DNA from: Streptococcus mitis
Lineage (GTDB): Bacteria; Bacillota; Bacilli; Lactobacillales; Streptococcaceae
Direction of reading: 5' to 3'
Assembly (NCBI RefSeq): GCF_001579045.1
Contig: NZ_KQ970262.1
Location: 432,236 to 472,110, forward strand
DNA length: 39,875 bases
Below, one piece after another: positions 33,017 through 39,875 of the stretch; positions within the stretch are counted from its first letter, which is position 1; each line of letters begins with the position of its first letter. The notes below the pieces were generated by a model. The model had not been told where the DNA came from. It was given only the letters and a program-made list of their open reading frames with translations, and made no database searches. The position numbers and the translations under genes were made by a program.

Positions 33017-35447
33017 ATACATTGAAAACAATCTCGTCTGGAATAAAGACGGGGAATGTTATGCTTACTATGAGCTTGTTCCTTACAATTACTCATTTCT
33101 AAGTCCAGAACAGAAAATACAAGTGCATGATTCTTTCAGACAGCTTATCGCACAAAATCGTGATGGCAAAATTCATGCTTTACAAATCAGTACAGAATCC
33201 AGCATACGTTCTGCACAAGAGCGTTCCAAAAATGAAGTCACTGGCAAGCTCAAAGCGGTTGCCTATGACAAAATCGACCAACAGACAGACGCTTTAATAT
33301 CCATGATTGGCGAAAATCAAGTGAACTACCGTTTCTTTATCGGCTTTAAGTTGCTTCTCAACGATCAGGAGTTTTCTATGAAAAGTCTTACCGTTGAAGC
33401 AAAAAATGCTTTGTCTGATTTTGTCTATGATGTGAACCATAAGCTGATGGGCGATTTTGTTAGTATGAGTAATGATGAAATCCTGCGTTTTCAGAAGATG
33501 GAAAAGCTCTTAGAAAATAAAATCTCTCGTCGTTTCAAAATCCGCAGGTTAGATAAGGACGACTTCGGCTATCTGATTGAACACCTTTACGGACAGACAG
33601 GCACTGCCTATGAAGAGTATGAGTACCATCTATCAAAGAAAAAGCTGGATAATGAAACGCTGATTAAATACTATGACTTGATTAAGCCTACTCGCTGTTT
33701 GGTGGAAGAAAAACAGCGATATTTGAAAATCCAGCAGGAAGATGAAACCGTCTATGTAGCTTACTTTACCATTAACAGCATTGTCGGAGAACTGGACTTC
33801 CCGTCCTCTGAAATCTTCTACTACCAGCAACAGCAATTTACATTCCCGATTGATACGTCAATGAATGTGGAAATTGTAGCGAATCGTAAAGCCCTATCTA
33901 CTGTCCGCAATAAAAAGAAAGAACTGAAAGACTTGGATAACCACGCTTGGCAAAGTGATAATGAAACCAGCTCCAATGTGGCGGAAGCTCTGGAAAGTGT
34001 GAATGAGCTGGAAACCAATTTAGACCAAAGCAAGGAATCTATGTACAAGCTGTCTTATGTGGTAAGGGTATCAGCAAATGATCTTGACGAACTCAAACGT
34101 CGTTGTAATGAAGTGAAAGATTTTTATGACGATTTAAGCGTAAAACTGGTACGACCATTTGGGGATATGCTCGGCTTACATGAAGAATTTTTACCTGCCA
34201 GCAAGCGTTATATGAATGATTATATTCAATACGTGACCTCTGATTTCCTCGCTGGTTTAGGTTTTGGTGCTACTCAAATGCTGGGGGAAAATGAGGGGAT
34301 TTATGTTGGCTACAGCTTAGATACTGGACGCAATGTCTATCTGAAACCTGCTCTTGCCAGTCAAGGGGTTAAGGGTTCAGTAACCAATGCGTTAGCGTCG
34401 GCTTTTGTTGGTTCGCTGGGTGGTGGTAAATCCTTTGCGAATAACCTTATCGTCTATTATGCGGTGCTTTATGGGGCACAAGCAGTGATTGTAGACCCAA
34501 AAGCAGAACGTGGCAGATGGAAAGAAACCTTGCCAGAGATTTCCCATGAAATCAATATCGTCACTCTGACTTCTGATGAGAAAAACAAAGGCTTACTTGA
34601 CCCTTATGTGATTATGAAAAATCCCAAAGATTCTGAATCACTGGCTATTGATATTCTGACATTCCTTACGGGGATTTCCTCTCGTGATGGGGAACGCTTC
34701 CCAATCCTTAGAAAAGCCATTCGTGCAGTAACCAATAGTGAAGTACGAGGGTTGATGAAAGTGATTGAGGAATTACGGGTTGAGAATACGCCACTAAGTA
34801 CCAGTATAGCCGACCATATCGAAAGTTTTACAGACTATGACTTTGCACATTTATTATTCAGTAATGGTTATGTGGAGCAGTCTATCAGCTTAGAAAAACA
34901 ACTGAACATTATACAGGTTGCGGACTTGGTACTTCCCGACAAGGAAACTTCCTTTGAGGAATATACCACTATGGAGCTTTTATCCGTTGCTATGCTGATT
35001 GTCATTAGTACCTTTGCTTTAGACTTTATCCATACAGACCGAAGCATTTTCAAGATTGTAGATTTAGACGAAGCATGGAGCTTTTTACAGGTAGCACAAG
35101 GAAAAACACTATCTATGAAGCTGGTTCGGGCTGGTCGTGCTATGAACGCTGGGGTATATTTCGTGACCCAAAATACAGACGACCTCTTAGATGAAAAACT
35201 GAAAAATAACCTCGGCTTAAAATTTGCATTTCGTTCCACTGACCTTAACGAGATTAAAAAGACCTTAGCCTTTTTTGGTGTAGACCCAGAGGACGAAAAC
35301 AATCAGAAGCGATTGCGTGATTTGGAAAACGGGCAATGCCTTATCAGTGATTTATATGGTCGTGTCGGTGTGATACAGTTCCACCCTGTATTTGAAGAAC
35401 TGCTCCATGCCTTTGATACCAGACCACCTGTGCGAAAAGAGGTGTAA
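33000..35447 (+). CDS. orf16: Tn916 Orf16, VirB4-type conjugation ATPase
   Basis: An 815-residue cytoplasmic ATPase that powers the transfer channel, homologous to ICEBs1 ConE. Walker A is SLGGGKSFANN (about residues 472-482) and Walker B is FKIVDLDEAWSF (about 683-694). The start at 33000 (MAYPIKYIENNLVW) is preferred because AGGAG lies nine bases upstream; a longer reading from 32949 would overlap orf17 more. Two bases separate it from orf15. Confidence 0.93.
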   Translation: MAYPIKYIENNLVWNKDGECYAYYELVPYNYSFLSPEQKIQVHDSFRQLIAQNRDGKIHALQISTESSIRSAQERSKNEVTGKLKAVAYDKIDQQTDALISMIGENQVNYRFFIGFKLLLNDQEFSMKSLTVEAKNALSDFVYDVNHKLMGDFVSMSNDEILRFQKMEKLLENKISRRFKIRRLDKDDFGYLIEHLYGQTGTAYEEYEYHLSKKKLDNETLIKYYDLIKPTRCLVEEKQRYLKIQQEDETVYVAYFTINSIVGELDFPSSEIFYYQQQQFTFPIDTSMNVEIVANRKALSTVRNKKKELKDLDNHAWQSDNETSSNVAEALESVNELETNLDQSKESMYKLSYVVRVSANDLDELKRRCNEVKDFYDDLSVKLVRPFGDMLGLHEEFLPASKRYMNDYIQYVTSDFLAGLGFGATQMLGENEGIYVGYSLDTGRNVYLKPALASQGVKGSVTNALASAFVGSLGGGKSFANNLIVYYAVLYGAQAVIVDPKAERGRWKETLPEISHEINIVTLTSDEKNKGLLDPYVIMKNPKDSESLAIDILTFLTGISSRDGERFPILRKAIRAVTNSEVRGLMKVIEELRVENTPLSTSIADHIESFTDYDFAHLLFSNGYVEQSISLEKQLNIIQVADLVLPDKETSFEEYTTMELLSVAMLIVISTFALDFIHTDRSIFKIVDLDEAWSFLQVAQGKTLSMKLVRAGRAMNAGVYFVTQNTDDLLDEKLKNNLGLKFAFRSTDLNEIKKTLAFFGVDPEDENNQKRLRDLENGQCLISDLYGRVGVIQFHPVFEELLHAFDTRPPVRKEV

Positions 35448-35449
35448 AT

Positions 35450-37627
35450 GTGAAACCATCAATAGTAAACAGAATAAAATCAAACTGGACGCTGAAACGT
35501 CTAGGTAAAGTGGCAATGACAGTGGCTTTCACACTTGTGATTGCCATTTTTCTTTTAGCCATGCTGGGAACGGTGGTTCAAGCTGCGGGCTTGGTAGATG
35601 ATACGGTCAATGTGGCAAATGAATACAGCCGATACCCACTTGAAAACTATCAACTGGATTTTTATGTGGATAATAGCTGGGGCTGGCTTCCGTGGAACTG
35701 GTCGGACGGGATTGGAAAACAGGTCATGTATGGACTATATGCCATTACCAATTTTATTTGGACAATCAGTTTGTATGTTTCCAATGCGACAGGTTACTTA
35801 GTACAGGAAGCCTATTCCTTAGACTTCATTTTCGCTACAGCAGATTCCATTGGTAAGAATATGCAGACCTTAGCTGGTGTGAGTGCAAACGGATTTTCAA
35901 CAGAGGGTTTCTATGTTGGATTCCTCTTACTCTTGATTTTGGTTCTTGGGGTTTATGTTGCCTATACGGGACTGATAAAGAGAGAAACCACAAAGGCAAT
36001 TCATGCCATTATGAATTTTGTGCTGGTGTTTATCCTATCGGCTTCCTTTATTGCCTACGCTCCCGACTACATTAAAAAAATCAATGACTTTTCATCAGAC
36101 ATCAGTAATGCCAGTTTATCACTTGGCACGAAGATTGTCATGCCCCATTCCGATAGTCAAGGCAAGGACAGCGTGGACTTAATCAGAGATAGCCTGTTTT
36201 CCATACAGGTTCAGCAACCGTGGCTACTGCTTCAATACAACAGTTCAGACATTGAAAGTATCGGTATTGACCGTGTGGAAAGCCTGCTCTCCACCAGCCC
36301 AGATTCCAACAATGGCGAAGACAGAGAAAAAATTGTTGCGGAAGAAATTGAAGACAGAAGCAATACCAATCTAACCATTACAAAGACCATTAACCGTTTA
36401 GGTACAGTCTTCTTCCTATTTGTCTTCAATATTGGGATTTCCATATTTGTATTCCTATTAACAGGAATCATGATTTTCTCGCAGGTACTTTTTATCATCT
36501 ATGCTATGTTTCTGCCTGTGAGCTTTATTTTAAGCATGATTCCATCATTTGATGGTATGTCAAAACGAGCCATAACAAAGCTCTTTAATACCATTTTGAC
36601 ACGAGCTGGAATCACATTGATTATTACGACAGCATTTAGTATTTCAACCATGCTCTATACCTTATCGGCTGGTTATCCGTTCTTTTTGATTGCTTTTCTA
36701 CAGATTGTGACCTTTGCAGGAATCTACTTCAAGCTGGGCGATTTAATGAGTATGTTTTCTCTACAGAGTAACGATTCTCAAAGTGTGGGAAGTCGTGTGA
36801 TGAGAAAACCTCGTATGCTTATGCACGCTCACATGCACCGTCTACAGCGGAAACTTGGACGTTCCATGACTACTCTAGGGGCTGGGTCTGCCATTGTTAC
36901 AGGTAAAAAAGGACAGTCGGGTTCGGGGAGTTCTGCAAGGACACAAGCAGATCACTCCCGACCAGACGGAAAGGAAAAATCAACACTTGGAAAACGTATC
37001 GGTCAAACCATCGGTACAGTAGCTGATACCAAAGACAGAATGGTAGACACTGCTAGTGGTTTGAAAGAACAGGTTAAAGATTTGCCGACCAATGCAAGAT
37101 ATGCAGTATATCAAGGAAAATCCAAAGTAAAAGAGAATGTCCGTGATTTAACCAGTAGTATTTCTCAAACCAAAGCGGACAGAGCCAGTGGACGCAAGGA
37201 ACAGCAGGAACAAAGGCGAAAAACCATTGCGAAGCGTCGCTCTGAAATGGAACAGGTCAAACAGAAAAAACAGCCTGCTTCTTCTGTTCATGAAAGACCG
37301 ACTACAAGACAAGAACAATATCATGATGAACAGACCTCAAAACAGTCTAATATTCAGACTTCATATAAGGAATCTCAACAAGCCAAACAAGAGCGTCCAG
37401 CAGTTAAGTCCGATTTTTCAAGTCCAAAAGTGGAACGCCAAGGCAATACCGTTCAAGAAAAAACCGTTCAAAAGCCAGCAACTTCAACCACTACAGCAGA
37501 TAGAACTTCACAACGTCCAATCACAAAAGAACGTCCGTCTACTGTTCAAAGAGTACCACTACAAAATACAAGAAGTAGACCACCAATCAAAACCGCCACC
37601 ATTAAGAAAGTCGGTAAGAAACCATGA
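35450..37627 (+). CDS. orf15: Tn916 Orf15, polytopic conjugation channel protein (TcpH/ConG-like)
   Basis: A 725-residue membrane protein starting at GTG, with AGAGGTG nine bases upstream. The N-terminal 450 residues contain about seven membrane segments (for example near 25-45, 155-180, 190-208, 300-325, 330-355 and 380-420). From about residue 470 the rest is basic, low-complexity and cytoplasmic, rich in Gln, Lys, Ser and Arg. It corresponds to ConG of ICEBs1, VirB6-like. It overlaps orf14 by four bases. Confidence 0.9.
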   Translation: MKPSIVNRIKSNWTLKRLGKVAMTVAFTLVIAIFLLAMLGTVVQAAGLVDDTVNVANEYSRYPLENYQLDFYVDNSWGWLPWNWSDGIGKQVMYGLYAITNFIWTISLYVSNATGYLVQEAYSLDFIFATADSIGKNMQTLAGVSANGFSTEGFYVGFLLLLILVLGVYVAYTGLIKRETTKAIHAIMNFVLVFILSASFIAYAPDYIKKINDFSSDISNASLSLGTKIVMPHSDSQGKDSVDLIRDSLFSIQVQQPWLLLQYNSSDIESIGIDRVESLLSTSPDSNNGEDREKIVAEEIEDRSNTNLTITKTINRLGTVFFLFVFNIGISIFVFLLTGIMIFSQVLFIIYAMFLPVSFILSMIPSFDGMSKRAITKLFNTILTRAGITLIITTAFSISTMLYTLSAGYPFFLIAFLQIVTFAGIYFKLGDLMSMFSLQSNDSQSVGSRVMRKPRMLMHAHMHRLQRKLGRSMTTLGAGSAIVTGKKGQSGSGSSARTQADHSRPDGKEKSTLGKRIGQTIGTVADTKDRMVDTASGLKEQVKDLPTNARYAVYQGKSKVKENVRDLTSSISQTKADRASGRKEQQEQRRKTIAKRRSEMEQVKQKKQPASSVHERPTTRQEQYHDEQTSKQSNIQTSYKESQQAKQERPAVKSDFSSPKVERQGNTVQEKTVQKPATSTTTADRTSQRPITKERPSTVQRVPLQNTRSRPPIKTATIKKVGKKP

Positions 37628-38625
37628 AGTTGAAAACTTTAGTGATTGGTGGTTCTGGATTATTCTTGATGGTCTTCTCACTGCTTCTGTTTGTTGCCAT
37701 TTTATTTTCAGATGAACAGGACAGCGGAATTTCCAATATTCATTATGGAGGTGTGAATGTTTCCGCAGAAGTGCTGGCTCATAAGCCTATGGTAGAAAAA
37801 TATGCCAAAGAATATGGCGTTGAAGAATATGTCAACATACTTCTTGCGATTATACAGGTGGAATCGGGCGGTACTGCGGAAGATGTTATGCAGTCCTCGG
37901 AATCCCTCGGTCTTCCACCTAATTCATTGAGTACAGAAGAATCCATTAAGCAAGGTGTGAAGTATTTCAGTGAATTATTAGCCAGTAGCGAAAGGCTCAG
38001 TGTAGATTTAGAATCGGTTATCCAGTCCTACAATTATGGTGGTGGTTTCTTAGGGTATGTGGCTAATCGTGGAAATAAATATACCTTTGAACTGGCTCAA
38101 AGTTTCTCAAAAGAGTATTCAGGTGGCGAAAAAGTGTCTTACCCCAATCCCATAGCCATACCTATCAATGGGGGCTGGCGATACAACTATGGCAATATGT
38201 TTTATGTGCAACTGGTAACGCAGTATCTTGTCACAACAGAGTTTGATGATGATACGGTACAAGCCATCATGGACGAAGCACTGAAATATGAGGGCTGGCG
38301 ATACGTTTACGGTGGAGCTTCCCCGACTACTTCTTTTGATTGTAGCGGACTGACACAATGGACGTATGGAAAAGCTGGAATTAACTTACCACGAACCGCA
38401 CAACAGCAATATGATGTGACCCAGCATATCCCACTATCGGAAGCACAAGCTGGCGATTTGGTTTTCTTTCATTCTACCTATAACGCTGGCTCTTATATTA
38501 CTCATGTTGGGATATACCTTGGCAATAACCGTATGTTTCATGCAGGCGACCCAATCGGTTATGCCGACTTAACAAGCCCCTACTGGCAACAGCATTTAGT
38601 GGGAGCAGGACGAATCAAACAATGA
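37624..38625 (+). CDS. orf14: Tn916 Orf14, bifunctional peptidoglycan hydrolase
   Basis: A 333-residue cell-wall enzyme that opens a path for the transfer channel, homologous to CwlT of ICEBs1. A membrane anchor lies at residues 4-27. A lysozyme-like domain (about 55-180) has the catalytic Glu in AIIQVESGG near 79, and a C-terminal NlpC/P60 peptidase has Cys in TSFDCSGLTQW (about 240) and His in ITHVGIYLG (about 294). Four-base ATGA overlaps join it to orf15 and orf13. Confidence 0.94.
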   Translation: MKLKTLVIGGSGLFLMVFSLLLFVAILFSDEQDSGISNIHYGGVNVSAEVLAHKPMVEKYAKEYGVEEYVNILLAIIQVESGGTAEDVMQSSESLGLPPNSLSTEESIKQGVKYFSELLASSERLSVDLESVIQSYNYGGGFLGYVANRGNKYTFELAQSFSKEYSGGEKVSYPNPIAIPINGGWRYNYGNMFYVQLVTQYLVTTEFDDDTVQAIMDEALKYEGWRYVYGGASPTTSFDCSGLTQWTYGKAGINLPRTAQQQYDVTQHIPLSEAQAGDLVFFHSTYNAGSYITHVGIYLGNNRMFHAGDPIGYADLTSPYWQQHLVGAGRIKQ

Positions 38626-39554
38626 GAAAGGAAGATTTAATGATGAAATTTAGAAAAAATCAGAATAAAGAAAAACAGATACCAAAGGAAAAGAAACCTC
38701 GTGTCTATAAGGTCAATCCTCATAAAAAGGTTGTGATTGCCTTGTGGGTACTTTTAGGGCTTAGTTTCAGCTTTGCGATATTCAAGCACTTTACAGCTAT
38801 AGATACTCATACTATTCACGAAACAACTATCATAGAAAAGGAATACGTTGATACTCATCATGTAGAAAATTTTGTAGAGAACTTTGCGAAAGTCTACTAT
38901 TCATGGGAGCAATCCGATAAGTCCATTGATAATCGAATGGAAAGTCTAAAAGGCTATCTGACAGATGAACTTCAAGCTCTCAATGTTGATACAGTACGCA
39001 AAGATATTCCTGTATCGTCTTCTGTAAGAGGATTTCAGATATGGACGGTAGAGCCAACTGGCGACAATGAGTTTAATGTAACCTACAGTGTAGACCAGCT
39101 CATTACAGAGGGAGAAAATACAAAGACCGTCCACTCTGCTTATATAGTGAGTGTCTATGTAGATGGTTCTGGAAATATGGTACTGGTTAAGAATCCGACC
39201 ATTACCAACATACCTAAGAAATCAAGTTATAAACCAAAAGCCATTGAAAGTGAGGGGACGGTTGATTCCATTACAACCAATGAAATCAATGAGTTTTTAA
39301 CGACGTTCTTCAAGCTCTATCCTACAGCGACAGCCAGTGAACTTTCCTACTATGTGAATGACGGGATATTAAAACCAATCGGAAAAGAGTACATCTTTCA
39401 AGAACTGGTAAATCCTATTCACAATCGTAAGGATAATCAAGTCACGGTATCGCTGACAGTGGAGTATATCGACCAGCAGACCAAAGCAACGCAGGTATCT
39501 CAATTTGATTTGGTACTTGAAAAGAACGGGAGTAATTGGAAGATTGTAAAATAA
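38622..39554 (+). CDS. orf13: Tn916 Orf13, TcpC/VirB8-like conjugation protein
   Basis: A 310-residue protein with one membrane segment (about 38-58) after a basic N-terminus, and two outer NTF2-like domains, as in TcpC of pCW3. It forms part of the channel on the outside of the membrane. The reading from 38622 overlaps orf14 by four bases. AAAGGAAG lies just before a downstream in-frame ATGATG at 38640, so translation may begin there and give 304 residues. A strong terminator follows. Confidence 0.92.
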   Translation: MRKEDLMMKFRKNQNKEKQIPKEKKPRVYKVNPHKKVVIALWVLLGLSFSFAIFKHFTAIDTHTIHETTIIEKEYVDTHHVENFVENFAKVYYSWEQSDKSIDNRMESLKGYLTDELQALNVDTVRKDIPVSSSVRGFQIWTVEPTGDNEFNVTYSVDQLITEGENTKTVHSAYIVSVYVDGSGNMVLVKNPTITNIPKKSSYKPKAIESEGTVDSITTNEINEFLTTFFKLYPTATASELSYYVNDGILKPIGKEYIFQELVNPIHNRKDNQVTVSLTVEYIDQQTKATQVSQFDLVLEKNGSNWKIVK

Positions 39555-39563
39555 CAAATATTG

Positions 39564-39604
39564 GTACATGATTACAGATACTTTGTAATCATGTACTCTT
39601 TTTG
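39564..39604 (+). terminator. Terminator after orf13
   Basis: GTACATGATTACA (39564-39576) and TGTAATCATGTAC (39584-39596) form a perfect 13-bp stem followed by a T-rich tail. It ends the transfer operon before tet(M). Confidence 0.9.
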
Positions 39605-39623
39605 ATAAAAAATTGGAGATTCC

Positions 39624-39652
39624 TTTACAAATATGCTCTTATGTGCTATTAT
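39624..39652 (+). promoter_or_regulatory. tet(M) leader promoter
   Basis: TTTACA (39624-39629) and TATTAT (39647-39652) are 17 bp apart. It starts the leader transcript of tet(M), whose gene lies just outside the window. Confidence 0.75.
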
Positions 39653-39683
39653 TTAAGTGACTATTTAAAAGGAGTTAATAAAT

Positions 39684-39792
39684 ATGCGGCAAGGTATTCT
39701 TAAATAAACTGTCAATTTGATAGCGGAAACAAATAATTAGATGTCCTTTTTTAGGAGGGCTTAGTTTTTTGTACCCAGTTTAAGAATACCTT
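39684..39792 (+). promoter_or_regulatory. tet(M) attenuator region
   Basis: AAGGTATTCTTAAA (39691-39704) pairs with TTTAAGAATACCTT (39779-39792). A seven-codon ORF (MRQGILK, 39684-39707, with AGGAG upstream) overlaps the left arm. Inside the loop lies a small hairpin around TCCT/AGGA followed by six T residues (39764-39770). This matches the known transcriptional attenuation upstream of Tn916 tet(M). Confidence 0.7.
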
Positions 39793-39828
39793 TATCATGT
39801 GATTCTAAAGTATCCAGAGAATATCTGT

Positions 39829-39875
39829 ATGCTTTGTATACCTATGGTTATGCATAAAAATCCCAGTGATAAAAG
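39829..39875 (+). CDS. orf12: Tn916 orf12, tet(M) leader peptide, partial
   Basis: The frame MLCIPMVMHKNPSDK starts at 39829 and runs off the right edge. It is the start of the 28-residue orf12 leader of tet(M). Its codons also encode the left arm (ATCCCAGTGATAAA) of the terminator hairpin that is read through when tetracycline is present. tet(M) should begin within about 100 bases beyond the window. Confidence 0.85.
   Translation, partial: MLCIPMVMHKNPSDK

Larger units (their letters stand above)
24970..39875. mobile_element. Tn916-family conjugative transposon (Tn6002-like), left part
   Basis: The segment holds orf24, orf23, orf22, orf21, oriT, orf20, an erm(B) insertion, orf19, orf18 (ardA), orf17, orf16, orf15, orf14, orf13 and the tet(M) leader, in the fixed Tn916 order and all on the plus strand except the inserted transposase. 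The left terminus is placed near 24970 because the sequence from there (CATAAAAATCTAGTTATCCG and onward) matches my memory of the Tn916 left end and interrupts an M16 frame. tet(M), regulation genes, xis and int should follow outside the window. Insertion of an erm(B) segment at orf20 is the known arrangement of Tn6002. Confidence 0.92.

Overview
The window is low-GC Firmicutes DNA from a Mitis-group Streptococcus (S. pneumoniae or a close relative such as S. mitis). The evidence is the housekeeping genes slrA, rlmN, sodA, holA, pyrDA and gdhA in pneumococcal-type sequence, a pneumococcal BOX repeat, and IS1381-like DNA. No rRNA, tRNA or CRISPR array was seen.

Positions 1-983 are a scar. A truncated IS1381-type transposase is followed by a frameshifted tyrosine-integrase remnant and a 3'-terminal copy of rpsI, which looks like the fossil attachment site of an element that once used rpsI. 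Positions 984-10126 are chromosomal core: the lipoprotein rotamase slrA, an ABC-F ATPase, a VanZ-like protein, rlmN, a YutD-like protein, sodA, holA, pyrDA and gdhA.

From about 10170 to 24970 lies the integrase end of a Tn5252-family integrative element. It carries an integrase, a DUF3173 protein, an XRE regulator, a MOBP-type relaxase with two MobC-like helpers, and a palindrome-rich candidate oriT. These are followed by a YolD/UmuC/UmuD-like mutagenesis cassette, the PezA/PezT toxin-antitoxin pair, small coiled-coil proteins, a TOPRIM protein and a membrane-anchored protein. No secretion genes of this family are visible. Instead there is an IS5-family transposase relic, a divergent pair made of a 26-residue peptide ORF and an Rgg-type regulator, and the C-terminal half of an M16-type peptidase.

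That peptidase gene is cut at about 24970 by the left end of a Tn916-family element, which runs to the end of the window (orf24 to the tet(M) leader, orf12). Its orf20 is fused at the C-terminus to an inserted segment with an intact inducible erm(B) and an ISL3-family transposase, an arrangement like Tn6002. The last base lies inside the orf12 leader, so tet(M), xis and int should follow outside the window.

The overall layout is therefore a Tn916/Tn6002-like element nested in a Tn5252-like element next to gdhA, a Tn5253-type composite carrying macrolide resistance and very probably tetracycline resistance. The best candidate for something undescribed is the rgg/peptide locus, where two overlapping, nearly mirror-image promoters sit inside one 32-bp inverted repeat.
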